From Trichostrongylus colubriformis (taxonomy: Eukaryota; Nematoda; Chromadorea; Rhabditida; Trichostrongylidae), in contig OZ022256.1 in the NCBI GenBank assembly GCA_963978905.1, forward strand, positions 22,941,743-23,005,742: 64,000 nt of DNA, in the 5' to 3' direction. The notes under the pieces were generated by a model. It saw nothing but the letters and a program-made list of their open reading frames with translations. It did not search any database and had not been told where the DNA came from. Made by a program: the position numbers and the translations under genes. Positions 55,401 to 64,000 of this stretch are shown piece by piece. How positions within the stretch are numbered: position 1 is the stretch's first letter; each line of letters starts with the position of its first letter.

Positions 55401-57532
55401 ACTGTTACTCTTCTCAACTTTGCAACCTCTTCCTTTTGTTCCTCCCCCGGTGACATGCATAGATGCACCCCCAACTGCTCCAGTGAGTTGGTGCCCAGTA
55501 AGACCTCATTTTCCTTGGCATCCAATATATGGAATGCCACCTCGGCTTTGCCACCTCCTTCTAACTCCACCATTATTTTCACAGCCGCCATGAATTCCAT
55601 GCGGTTCCCAGATGCGTCATATACCGGGACCATCGCCTCATTTGGTATCATTTCTAGAGTATTAACATCGAAGCCATTGCTACGTGCCCACGCTAGTACC
55701 CCTACAGGTATGATGCTGATCATTGAACCAGTGTCCAATACGGCTTGTACCCGCGCATTCAGAATTCTCGCCCATACAGCCGTCACCTTCCCTACCAATG
55801 GCATACGATCTTCTGACTTCGCGTCAACCTTCATGCCTAAGCTCCGTGCCCTCTCGATTACTTGAGCAAGATTAACCACCTCCTTCTTTGTATCCCGCTC
55901 CCAGGCTCTGCTGCCTATTTGTTTAACCCTGGTTTCTTTTGCGGGGCAATCTCTCCCTATATGCCCAAACTTAGAGCAGTTATAACACCTTCTTTGCTCT
56001 CTACTTCCTTTCTCATACCGCTTAGTTTCCCCATCATTGCTACCATTTCGTTCCATCCTTGCACGGTCCCCTTGTGCCCCGAAACCTCCCTGCTTGATTC
56101 CATCCGTTGGCCTTTCAGTATCCCCTTCCGACCTGACTGTTCCGTTAAGTTGGGGTCTTCGCTCCACGTCCTTATACGCAGGCGCTCTCTTTCTCCAACT
56201 CTCTCTTTCGTCTTTCCGCCTCTCCGCCGGTGCTAGCCACACTGATTTGGATTGTTCGATACTTAAAGCCAGCTCCTTCACTGAATCATAAGCCTCTCCA
56301 ACATCTACCCTGTGCAATGTGCTCAACAAGTGGATATGTTCGGGCCAATCCTTCAGATTGTCTAGAAGGATCTGTGCGTATTCCATGGACCTGTCTCTTA
56401 TCGTGCATGAAGGGTTAGCTTGTCTTCCTAATTTTTCTATGATCACACAAAATTCTGCCACACTTTGGCCTGGTCTTCGCCTGAGGTTCCTGAGTTCCGC
56501 TAATGCTCGAAGACGCCCAGCTGGGGAATCATTCGCCAGCAGTTTCCTCAATTCCTCCACGACCGCCTCAAATCCTCGCTCCTTAACTTCATTGGACAAG
56601 CTCAAAAAAACACTCTTAGCTCGGCCTTCCAGGTGGTCGTCCCCAAGAATATCAATTAACATCTTGTCCTCAAAGATAACCGTCCTATATTTCCTCTCAA
56701 AACGTCTTATGAACTCATTAAAATTTTCTGACCTGGTACCCTTGAACACCCCGGGACTCATGCATGCACTCGCTTGCATAAGGGCCATAAAATGCATTGA
56801 CTCCTGACCTGGATCCGCTTGCGGCGCTCTTGCCGATGCTTCCGAAGGCTGCCTCCAATGTGGCCCGCAGGGCGCTCCAATCTGATGTCTTGGCATAGGT
56901 GGGCTGGTCCTTGTCTGAAATTCATCTACAGACCCATCATACGCCTCTTTATTACGGAGCTTTTTCTTCAACTCACCTTCCAGGTCTATTTCCATCTGTT
57001 TCTCCTCGCTCGCCAGTCTTTGGCGCGTCTGCTGAATCTCACCCAAAACATCTCGCACGTCCCTTCGATTGGTCTGAAATATATCACATATATCTGCAAT
57101 CAATACTGCGTCTCTCTCCGTGACGTCAAAGTACTCCATCAAGTCGTTCATCGACTCGATCCCTTTACTGAGTAAGGTCCTGAACAGTTCTCGTCCAAAC
57201 TGTTTATATCCCACTACACTGGTCTTCAGCTCCCTTAATATTCTACTTACCACACCAACTTCGCTCTCCAACACATGAAATAACTTAGCCCTATACTTCC
57301 CTGCTATACGCGCCTCCTCTAACTCTTCACTAATTTTTTGGGGTATCAATTCCACTCTCCCCAAAACTCTTTCCAGCTCCTCACTTATCTCAACCACCGA
57401 AAACTCTCTTGGTTTTACACTGACCTGTGGTGGAGCTTCTTCACTCCCTCCTACGGTTGGGCCTGCTCCGTTTTCATCCATACTCCTGGAAGCATGTGCA
57501 TTAACATTCATCAATTCTTCATCCAACACCAT
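52409..57532 (-). CDS. Gypsy gag-pol polyprotein, 1707 residues
   Basis: One uninterrupted frame from ATG at 57532. Approximate domains: Gag capsid-like region 240-430; CCHC zinc knuckle CYNCSKFGHIGRDC at 516-529; aspartic protease with DTG at 600-602; reverse transcriptase about 860-1100 with VDYRELN at 921 and YIDD at 1019-1022; RNase H with TDAS at 1173, DLEAL at 1214 and DALS near 1284; integrase with the H..H and CQRCF zinc region at 1388-1431 and catalytic D1459, D1519 and E1555 (exact D-35-E spacing). It stops at VLE, TGA, in the middle of the C-terminal GPY/F module, which continues in the +1 frame. The fused gag-pol frame without an internal stop is usual for several nematode gypsy lineages. 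All catalytic residues look intact. Confidence 0.92.
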   Translation of the reverse strand: MVLDEELMNVNAHASRSMDENGAGPTVGGSEEAPPQVSVKPREFSVVEISEELERVLGRVELIPQKISEELEEARIAGKYRAKLFHVLESEVGVVSRILRELKTSVVGYKQFGRELFRTLLSKGIESMNDLMEYFDVTERDAVLIADICDIFQTNRRDVRDVLGEIQQTRQRLASEEKQMEIDLEGELKKKLRNKEAYDGSVDEFQTRTSPPMPRHQIGAPCGPHWRQPSEASARAPQADPGQESMHFMALMQASACMSPGVFKGTRSENFNEFIRRFERKYRTVIFEDKMLIDILGDDHLEGRAKSVFLSLSNEVKERGFEAVVEELRKLLANDSPAGRLRALAELRNLRRRPGQSVAEFCVIIEKLGRQANPSCTIRDRSMEYAQILLDNLKDWPEHIHLLSTLHRVDVGEAYDSVKELALSIEQSKSVWLAPAERRKDERESWRKRAPAYKDVERRPQLNGTVRSEGDTERPTDGIKQGGFGAQGDRARMERNGSNDGETKRYEKGSREQRRCYNCSKFGHIGRDCPAKETRVKQIGSRAWERDTKKEVVNLAQVIERARSLGMKVDAKSEDRMPLVGKVTAVWARILNARVQAVLDTGSMISIIPVGVLAWARSNGFDVNTLEMIPNEAMVPVYDASGNRMEFMAAVKIMVELEGGGKAEVAFHILDAKENEVLLGTNSLEQLGVHLCMSPGEEQKEEVAKLRRVTVARGAYVAPGHTAIVSARCEGHNDNEDRVIWPCKDGMVTGVYRIKGQEVEIPVINDGSEPLLCKEGEEIGQWGTEKWREGWEDLNPLMLDSAFPEIGEEERRDILHKQIQEAAKVESLSEDIKSVLDEYPDAFSVCDRELTGTDVVEMNIDTGDNRPVKMKARPVPLGMRKKLKELLKDLENRKVIEKSSSEWAFPIVLVEKKDGSLRLCVDYRELNKRIKLDSYPLPTVDAVLQSLSGKGFFSTLDLCSGYWQIPLTTEAREKSAFATPEGLFQFRVTPFGLSTSPPVFQRLMDTVLRDLLGTEVFCYIDDIIVCTDTRERHIELLKQVCTKLQEAGLRLKAQKCVLMQTKVSFLGHVVDRDGIHMDPDKIEAIVKYKTPASVKELRTFLGMASFYRKFCLGFAKAVGCLFSLTSPKKAWKWTEEHQAAFEKVKQMISTSPVLMQPNIGKARDGSRPFVICTDASTFGLGAVLSQEGDDGQLHPVYFASKGLSKAERRYHITDLEALAVVFAIRRFHMFIYGLPTVVLTDHQPLTALFNRCNVSARVLRWSLEVQRYNLEIKYVKGKTNVVADALSRGAMQWDGVESMQGINDAVVNAVTAQKKSKWMEELETDEDFASVIEALRKGRNDGKVSWAGMRNPVSIADFSIEEGELKMYQSDGSIVLIVPRSKRYEVFHEAHAGTFAGHFSAHKLLNRLKREVFWPTMARDIHKWTRECQRCFAHNVRPRITPPLKPIVTGKPYEIVGVDVLELGITTSGNRYAVTVIDHFSKFGAAYPVPDKSAETIAKTLFVRWMAEGCRWPKAILSDKGGEFENRIMEELTRITKIEHVMTKGYNPRENGITERFNGTIVAMLRRSTIVPMEWDVRLPFCILAYNMTPHHATGESPYFILHGIDPNFPSAVIPNGGISWYTMDESREDYKAQLLQAVAEVHDRVKEYNDRVREKMKQQYDERNKVEKCKSPKVGDRVYMFAPKEKTVNSHPKFACEWAGPFRVLE

Positions 57533-57884
57533 TACGTATTAACGCGACGTCGTAAAAACACGGCACCAGAATCACGAACGCGATTGGCACGAACAGAAAT
57601 CACGAACGCGATCGACAAAAAAATGGCTTAACTGGCCCAAAATCCGCGGCCTACTCTGATCGCCGCTCTACCGCCTTTTTTTCCCGCAGACTTCCTCTGC
57701 CCCTCTATCTCGACTCACACTCTCCTGTTTCTCGGCTCTGAGACGGCTTACTCTGCGTCTCTGCCTTAACCCTATTAATCCCGCTTCTTCAGAAAAATTC
57801 GGATCGCCTTTCTTCACTTATCGGCGGATCCCTTTCACTTCCTTCCGTTCCTTGCCTGTGTGCCACGGTGCGCGATCGTACTTC

Positions 57885-57902
57885 ACAATGGTTCGGCCCC
57901 CA
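57885..57902 (-). other. Primer-binding site
   Basis: Immediately inside the 5' LTR the minus strand reads TGGGGGCCGAACC. Its complement ends ...CCCCCA, the 3' CCA of a tRNA, as expected of a minus-strand primer. The matching tRNA was not identified. Confidence 0.6.
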
Positions 57903-58228
57903 TGTACCGAACACGACTAAGGTTCTTAGGTGAAAGTATTCGATCGGCGGTTGACCGCTTCTCACACGTAGGCAACCAAGATAATTACTAACAATTTATT
58001 ATACAATCAACGACAACGAATAAAGGCGTACAAAAACACACAATTCGCGCACAACAATCTACCAATGTATCGGGGGGGAAGAATCAGGGGGAAAGCGTCG
58101 GTCGTGACGTAGTGGGGACGGGCGATCTAAAACCAAATATATTTCTGTACTCTCCTGCCGTCCTTATATGGCGCTGTTTCCCGCTAGATCACGACGGCGC
58201 TTGGCGGTCATGCCTCTATGACCCCACA
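57903..58228 (-). repeat. 5' LTR, 326 bp
   Basis: Same sequence and boundaries as 50896-51221; it would carry promoter and polyadenylation signals. On the plus strand it lies about 300 bp upstream of the start codon of the gene at 58531. Confidence 0.9.
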
Positions 58229-58232
58229 TTTG

Positions 58233-58530
58233 TTATTTTTTTATTTTATCCAATCCCTAACCAGGAATAATCGCTGTTTTCTCAGCGCATCAGCCCTCAG
58301 CACAAGTGGAATATGTGAAGCGATACGAGAAATCTTGCGTATACGGCTACGTCTAAATTAGACTCTATGTGCAATGGCAATCAATAAGTAATCGTAGTAT
58401 CAAAGTGCGTGTAAGGGAGGTCAAGAGAATGTTGCAACCCTTAACAGGGTGAACGAGCTTCCTTGTTCATTCGCAACTGTGAACCCCTGTGAAAGTGTGT
58501 GTTTAGGGTATACCGTTGGCCGAATCTGTC
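58233..58530. other. Upstream region of the 58531 gene
   Basis: No repeats. The last 31 bases contain GTGTGTTTAG followed by 24 bases and an ATG, a plausible trans-splice acceptor and short leader. Confidence 0.3.
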
Positions 58531-59649
58531 ATGGGCCGTAGATCACGAGCTGTACCTATGGCACCGAAGCAGGAAACTGAAAGCAGCAGTGGGTCATCGG
58601 ATGAGTCCCTCTATGAGGACCCAGTGGGCGGCTAAGAATATTGATATTTCTATAGCTGGCGAGCCCAGTCAAATAGCAGGTATGCGCAAATGCACTGCAA
58701 TGGATGTCAGAAACCTGCAAACGAGGCTCTTTATTGAATAGTCGGTGGAATCATAGAAAGGGTTCAGGTAGTAGCTGAGCACATTTTTGGCGTCGTGTGG
58801 GGAGCAAGCTCCTGCTGCTCTAACATCCAGAGCTGAGGATATTCAGCCACCAGTAGTACGGGGTGCGAAAGCGACCTCGAGAACACCTTCTGTTGCCTCA
58901 GAAGCCAGAGCTGAGGACATCCAGCCAGTAGCACGGAATATTCGTGCAAGAAGTACGTCGCGATCACCCGCAACTTCACCAATAGCAATGGGACTTGAAG
59001 GATAAAGCAGAATATTGTAACGCGGACGTGCTGCAGCTGAGCGAATGCAATGGCAATAGGGAGAGCGACTATGTCAGCGCTACGCCTACGTGTTACCAGA
59101 AATTGCTCATTATCAATATGCTCACTCATATGCAAGAACTAAATAGCAGGCAGTATGACGGCAGACTGTTATATTATCAAACCGAATACGGACAGCAATG
59201 CTTCAACCTAAGACGATTAGCGAAACAGGTGAGCTCAGTTCACAGACAATATCATCATCTGCATTTCGCTAGTTGTGTTAGGGATTTTCACGGCTGCAAA
59301 ACGGCGATATCCCAAGCATCGGTGAAAAATGTTGTTCGCCGAAGTCCCAATTCAGAAAGATTGAGTTGTCAGTGACTATAGGTAACGCAACCTCTTATTA
59401 CTCCAGTTAAAAAAGTTAATAATATTTATTCAAAATATGGGACCTAATGGACATGTCTTCCAGAGGTTTGTTTATCACCCATGATGAGCGTCCAAACATG
59501 AGAATGGATCCAGCGGATGAGATTCTAGTCGGTGATTTTGAAGTGAACTATAACGGTAAGTCTAGATGTCACTCAGCAAGGCTTCACACACTAATAATAT
59601 TTCAGCATATCTCACTGAGGAACAAGGTAGCCGTAGGCAAGAGGAATAG
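58531..59649 (+). CDS. Multi-exon gene of unknown function
   Basis: Splice-supported exons: one ending at 58952 (RAEDIQPPVVRGAKATSR... with a 26-residue repeat containing RAEDIQP twice; AGAA/GTACGT donor), 59008-59228 (EYCNADVLQLSECNGNRESD, then YQKLLIINMLTHMQELNSRQ; CAG/GTGAGC), 59282-59321 (GFSRLQNGDIPSI; G/GTGAAA), 59466-59555 (LFITHDERPNMRMDPADEIL; G/GTAAGT) and 59606-59649 (YLTEEQGSRRQEE, TAG). Phases agree throughout and introns are 50-144 bp. A likely first exon starts MGRRSRAVPMAPKQETESSS at 58531, but its join to the Ser/Arg/Pro-rich exon is not settled (a candidate 24-bp exon lies at 58655-58678). After the TAG the same frame continues 20 residues (SILAHDPIYEEAVALGRFFA), so the true end is uncertain. 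ILVGDFEVNY faintly recalls an ELM2 start, but I do not claim it. Confidence 0.5.
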
Positions 59650-60265
59650 TCAATACTTGCGCATGATCCCATATATGAAGAGGCCGTGGCATTGGGTCGC
59701 TTTTTCGCATAGCAGCAGGCATGACAACCTCTACACGTACAAGCCTCATCAACAGGATCCCACTGACCAATAAAATCAACATGGTATGATAAAGGAATAT
59801 AGAAGATAGATGAGTTGAGAATGAGTTAAAGAAAGAAGGAAAGGAATGGCTCATTTCGCCTCTACCTCAGCGAACCATTGTCGTTGTCAGCCCTTGAGGC
59901 TTATCAATGAGTAGGGCTGACAACCAAAAACAATGGGTAAGAGTGGTGATACAATGAAAGAAAAAAAAGGAAGGGGGGTAACTTATTAACGTTGATGAAT
60001 ATAGTAATACTAACTAGTACTCCTAAGTAGTGATAGCATAATTAACTAACAATTAGGGAGAATTCAAAAAGGCAAAGAATAGAAAAGGCTAAAATTGTAG
60101 AGTCCCTTATTGGGGTGTTGTGCGCATTATTGCTTATTATGTATTTCTTTTATATCAACTAGTGGGCATCTACGCAGTGTGATTGGGTCGCATTGACTAC
60201 CAATTTTTCTTTAAATTAAGAAGAATGTGTAGGGTTGCCACACAAACCTTTTATAATTATGTTAC
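59650..60265. other. Spacer with a strong hairpin
   Basis: TTGTCAGCCCT (about 59884) pairs with AGGGCTGACAA (to about 59923) around an 18-base loop, with CCATTGT/ACAATGG extending the stem. It may mark the 3' region of the Penelope-like element on the minus strand or a terminator-like hairpin. No ORF. Confidence 0.4.
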
Positions 60266-61366
60266 CTAACCTTGAACGAAACCGGAAACTCCATGGTAAC
60301 TATCTTCCATCATATACTTGTACCCAATAAATTTATTTCTTCTGATACACTTAACTACATGTGTTACAATAAATTCCCTTTTATATCCTCTTTCTAGTAA
60401 AACATTAATCATATCTTTTAACTTAGTTCTGAAGACCTCAAACAAAGTGCACGTATTGGCGATTCGGAGAGTTTCTGTATAGATAACAGCTCCTTTTGTT
60501 TTGGTTGCTATACCTGTGATGCTATGTGGGAATTTAATAACTTTAAACTGATAGTCATCTGTTTTATTATATAATTCTGTGTAAATTTTTTCATTTTCTA
60601 TTTTAATAGTTAAGTCTGAGTAGTGAGTATATCTATTTGTGATTTGGGTACTTTTAAGTTCTAATGTGTTCTTATAAACTGCTTTGAGTATATTTTCTAT
60701 AGCCAATTCATTGGCATTATGTATGACTAACAAATCGTCCATGTACCTAAATGGTATAAATAGATTGTTTTTATCTGCTTTTGTACCTTTGACATATTTG
60801 AATTCCATTATTGACAAAGTAAGGTCTGCTAGTAGGGGACTAAAATTCCCACCTTGTGGTACTCCTTTAGTCTGTTTAAAGACTTTGTCTCCGAATATGC
60901 AGGAACTGTTGGTCAACAAATAGTGAACTAAATATAGCAGATCTTCTTTGTTATAATATCTGTAATTACTTTTGCTTTCTTTGCCTTCGTTGTAAAATAC
61001 TTTATACCTATTGGTTGCTATAAACTTCTTACTTGCTGTTTTGAAGCAAATAGTTAACAATTCCTGTATACTAGTTATAATATGACTGTGCCCCAAATTG
61101 GTAAACATATCTGTTAAATCTGCAGTATATAGCTTGAGTTCTTTGTGGTTAATATTGTTAAGTTCATGACTAATATTGACGTTATCGATAGACCAATATG
61201 TTTTGATTGCCCTATTAGTATCTTGAGCAATTTTTGTGTAATTTTTGAAGTGTTTTGTTATGTGAGTGAAAATCACATGTAGCTCCTTTGCTAGAGATTT
61301 TATACTACTATTCTGTGCGCCTGTTATAAATCTGAATTTTATTGGATTTTTGTGTAGTTTGGGCAA
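60266..61366 (-). pseudogene. Penelope-type reverse transcriptase, C-terminal two thirds
   Basis: Open frame of 366 codons reading LPKLHKNPIKFRFITGAQNS at the start, the P(K)LHK..P..R.I block specific to Penelope-like/telomerase-type RTs. Then DLTDMFTNLGHSHI (the A motif), QTKGVPQGGNFSPLLADLTL (B motif), RYMDDLLVIHN (catalytic YMDD) and a thumb region ending YKYMMEDSYHGVSGFVQG. Directly upstream the same frame reads ...DLPRV, TAA, so a stop codon separates it from the preceding piece; the first residue shown is a TTG, not a start. Confidence 0.85.
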
Positions 61367-61369
61367 CGC

Positions 61370-62036
61370 TTAAACTCTGGGTAAATCAGACTCTATATCA
61401 AATGCTAATCCATTTGTTTGACAGAATAGTTTGTGTTTATTTATGATTATCTGTTTGTCAACGCCACTATGTAATTCATCAGTATTATTGGTGTTAATAA
61501 AGGAGTATCTATTTCTATGTAAATCATACCTAAAACCCATTTCTTCCAAAACAATTTTTAAATATAGTTTTTTATAGATGATGCCATACATAGTTATTAC
61601 TTGCTTTATCCAGAGGACAAAATATATAGTTTTTTTTGATATTGTTTTATAGATTTATGTGGGACAAACTCTTCTGTATTCCTAATGTTTTCGTAATTTA
61701 ATAGAGGTTTAACTTTCCTATGGTAGCTATCCATCAAATATTTATAAACCAAACTGATTTTTTCTCTCTTTAACTTATATTTTCTCTTGAAATGATTCGC
61801 AATTTGGTTTGATATCATTTTGTATTTCTCTTTAATTTCATACCTAGGAATAGTTTTGTTCAATCTATATTTTGTGCCTTTATTTAATATATTTCTAACT
61901 TTATTATCCTCTAATATCAGAAGATTACCTGTAACTACATGTCCATAATGTATATCTATAAAATCTTAAAATTTACCTGTTTCACATATACATTTTTCTT
62001 TCAAAATCTTTTCCATGTTATCGATATCTAGATGTT
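61370..62036 (-). pseudogene. Penelope-like element, RT N-terminal region
   Basis: Fragments in several frames: FKYDNAISKNIYNFNHFLK, KILKEKCICETGKF, TAA, DFIDIHYGHVVTGNLLILED, then KMISNQIANHFKRKYKLKRE to about 61606, and from 61591 YKKLYLKIVLEEMGFRYDLH. The HYGHVVTG block is the usual Penelope N-terminal RT block. One in-frame TAA near 61968 and at least two frame changes (near 62110 and 61600-61625) are visible. Confidence 0.75.
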
Positions 62037-63071
62037 TCAAAAAATGATTAAAGTTATAAATATTTTTGGAAATGGCATTATCATATTTAAAACTATGTTT
62101 ATCGGAGTGTGTTCCTTTTTATTATTTCCATTCTGGAACAGAATGTCTTTTAATGTATTAGAATTGAATAATTTGTAAAAAGGTATTTCATTGTAAATGT
62201 GGCTATCAGAATTGATTATTATGCTATGACCTTTTATTGTTGATTTTTTGGTTTCGCTCATGTTGTAATGAAAGTGTGCTAATAAACTAAATACTGAAAA
62301 TCTAGTTTTGCTCTTAACGTTTGATAGAAAACTGCCATCTAACGATAGTCTGAGAATTTTAATCAAATCTTTTTTATTTAGGCTTTCAAACATTCTATAG
62401 TATTCTATTGGTTGTAATTCTTCTTCTTTAGTCGTGAGATCATCCAACAGTTTTGTAAAATCTGTTTTTCTTTTATTATGCTTTTTACGGCCTCTGTTTG
62501 TTCTATTTTTCTGTAATTCTGAGTGCAAAAAAGGGGGATTGTTTTTAAGCATCATGCTTTTTTCTAAATTTGCGATGTTTCCATACCCTCTTATGTTATC
62601 GTTAAGACCATATGGAAATGGGGTCATTAGCAGTTTTATCCAAAAAAGTTCTTTTTCAAGGAGAACGGACTTGTCATTTGTTTTGAGTGAATCATGGACT
62701 GTGACTGTGATTCCTTTGTTACATTTGTAGAAATGATTATATAGCGGATTATGTATTTTGTGTGTGGATATGTTAGTGAGATGTTCTCTTACTCTGTCTT
62801 TTAGCTTTCTAATTGTCTTAACTACATATTGAATGCCACAGTTATTACATGTCAGGCAGTAAATAACTTTTTGTGTGTTGCAGTTGGTATTTGCTTCTTT
62901 GTAAGTATTGATATATAACTTTGTAACATGTGATATTATATAGTTTTCGTGATTTGTTATTATGCACGTTCTACATCCATTGTTACATTTACAACCCTTG
63001 GTTCTATTACCAAAATCATTGAGAATATACTGATTGGCCTCTCTCCTTACCTTGTTGAATTGAGTTTTTAT
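62037..63071 (-). pseudogene. GIY-YIG endonuclease with Cys finger, N-terminal module
   Basis: The frame opens at 63071 after a stop and has no ATG before the domain. Order: KVRREANQYILNDFGNR, a finger GCKCNNGCRTC, then the endonuclease: KVIYCLTCNNCGIQYVVKTI (GIY and YIG equivalents VIY and YVV), LKDRVREHL (catalytic Arg), H-containing NPLYNHFYKC, and LLEKELFWIKLL (catalytic Glu), PYGLNDN. A linker of about 180 residues rich in Asn/Lys (KNRTNRGRKKHNKRK) follows before the RT. GIY-YIG nicks the target DNA. The frame shifts near 62110. A further upstream ORF (63068-63289) in another frame may be 5' leader or a frameshifted N-terminus. Confidence 0.8.
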
Positions 63072-64000
63072 TTAATAACTTGGTGCGTTGTTTGAGCTTT
63101 TAGACCTTGGATCAAAGCGAATGGAATGTCCTTCCCAACACGCAGTGAGGGGTTTTTCCCGAAAGTTTGGCAGGGCTGCTGCCAGGGGGTGGCTCTCCCT
63201 ATATGTGTTCCCTTAGGAACGACTAGCGCTGGGGGCGCCAAAAATTGACCCCTCGCCATTTTTGACTTGCATAACCCCATCAGCGCCAATCCCTATTTTT
63301 AATAAGAGGTATGGCCTTCTTATAACAATGGATAATTGTAGTGGGTAAAGGGATTGAAACAACTACACCAAGAGCAACTGCAATAAACCTGAAAATTATA
63401 ATAAATTAAAAATTAAAATATAAATAAAATTATTGTTGAAAAAAAATTAAAAATAAAAATGAGAGGCCAATACATGAAGTAAGGGTTGGAACCAACGGTT
63501 GGAAATGATCTGAAGCATATGATAGTAAAATCAACTTTTTATAAAGTAGTTTTGAAAAAATTTTTTTTTGCATTATAAACTGTAGATCAAGATTCCCGTG
63601 ACAATGTTGACCTATCAGGTTAACGGTCCTATCGTGAAAAAAGTCTTGAATTATTCATGAGGCCCAAAATTATGGATGCTAATCATTCAGCTGAAGGTAT
63701 ATATTTGAAGCCTATTCACTTATTATTGCTCTTTATCTCACATCTTATTAAATTCTATACTTATAATAATAACCAGTCTCTCTTTCTTTGTTTTTGGAAA
63801 CAAGATCAATCTAAATTTTCAAGAGCTAACCTTTCAGCGCGTATAAACACTTAAAAATGCCTTAGACTAGTGACTATGTTTCTAAGTTATTAACAAACAG
63901 CATGGATATCTACTGATGAACAAAAACCAACTCACTGTACCATTATTGTTCCTATAAGATCGTGTTCCTTCCATAAATCCTCTACTCCAACCATAAATCG
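63072..64000. other. Possible Penelope 5' leader, then AT-rich unassigned sequence
   Basis: 63072-63300 is more GC-rich than its surroundings and contains a 73-codon minus ORF (MALMGLCKSKMARGQFLAPP...); it may be the element's leader. Beyond 63300 the sequence is A/T-rich with no gene or repeat supported. Confidence 0.35.

Larger units (their letters stand above)
50896..58228 (-). mobile_element. Complete Ty3/gypsy LTR retrotransposon
   Basis: A 7.33-kb minus-strand element: 5' LTR 57903-58228, primer-binding site, gag-pol ORF, a second ORF in the +1 frame, polypurine tract and 3' LTR 50896-51221. A 4-bp duplication TTTG flanks it (50892-50895, 58229-58232). LTRs start TG and end CA. The order protease-RT-RNase H-integrase places it in Ty3/gypsy. 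The LTRs appear identical by eye, so it inserted recently. Confidence 0.9.
60266..63071 (-). mobile_element. Penelope-like element with N-terminal GIY-YIG domain, decayed
   Basis: Minus-strand element coding, in order, a Cys-rich finger, a GIY-YIG endonuclease, a linker and a Penelope-type reverse transcriptase that ends at 60266 with no endonuclease after it. Most Penelope elements have GIY-YIG at the C-terminus; this permuted order is known for the Chlamys/Naiad group (established knowledge). The frame is broken by at least two in-frame stops and two frameshifts. Non-coding borders and terminal repeats were not found. Confidence 0.8.

Noticed and set aside
63230..63310. Hammerhead ribozyme near the Penelope 5' end (CTGATGG on the minus strand)
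   Set aside because: The core needs CUGAUGA and a GAAA partner with stems; the A is missing and no partner stem was found.

Overview
The window reads like a nematode chromosome segment, most likely a clade V strongylid such as a hookworm. This is inference from content: AT-rich sequence, very short introns (40-55 bp where I can model them), splice-acceptor-like TTTAG/TTTCAG just upstream of start codons (the usual look of spliced-leader trans-splicing), and a dense load of RTE, CR1-like, mariner, Tc1, hAT, Harbinger-like, Ty3/gypsy and Penelope-like elements plus a tRNA-derived SINE. I found no rRNA, intact tRNA, CRISPR array or prokaryotic feature.

Layout. 1-5 kb: a SINE, a MITE, a dispersed repeat and a CR1-like RT remnant. 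5.2-7.1 kb: first exons of a small secreted protein, with a 1.35 kb palindromic mariner-like foldback in its intron. 7.8-8.8 kb: an inverted-repeat element. 9.5-10.6 kb: three short exon-like ORFs. 11.8-16.4 kb: a mariner remnant, a 72-codon ORF and a nearly intact RTE retrotransposon. 16.5-20.5 kb: hAT relatives, a MITE and a large palindrome. 22-26.8 kb: a second, decayed RTE copy split by a 1.4 kb hAT-type insertion with a perfect 8-bp target duplication. 26.8-36 kb: repeat families, cadherin-like exon fragments and foldbacks. 36.7-38.2 kb: a decayed Tc1-like element. 39.6-46.3 kb: MITEs around a compact two-exon gene (41.4-43.1 kb, minus strand). 46.4-50.8 kb: two mariner elements rebuilt as palindromes, one carrying a 5'-truncated LINE. 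50.9-58.2 kb: a complete, apparently young Ty3/gypsy element with identical 326-bp LTRs. 58.5-59.65 kb: a multi-exon plus-strand gene I do not recognise. 60.3-63.1 kb: a decayed Penelope-like element.

Most notable points. (1) The gypsy element has a long gag-pol ORF that stops inside the integrase C-terminal GPY/F module; the module continues in the +1 frame in a second ORF with no early ATG, which adds about 370 residues of unknown function and runs into the 3' LTR. The shift is confined to one codon. (2) The Penelope-like element has its GIY-YIG endonuclease N-terminal to the reverse transcriptase, the permuted order. (3) At least three mariner-type elements here have become long palindromes. 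Host genes are few, small and often have transposons in their introns. Gene models come from reading frames and splice signals alone and are tentative.
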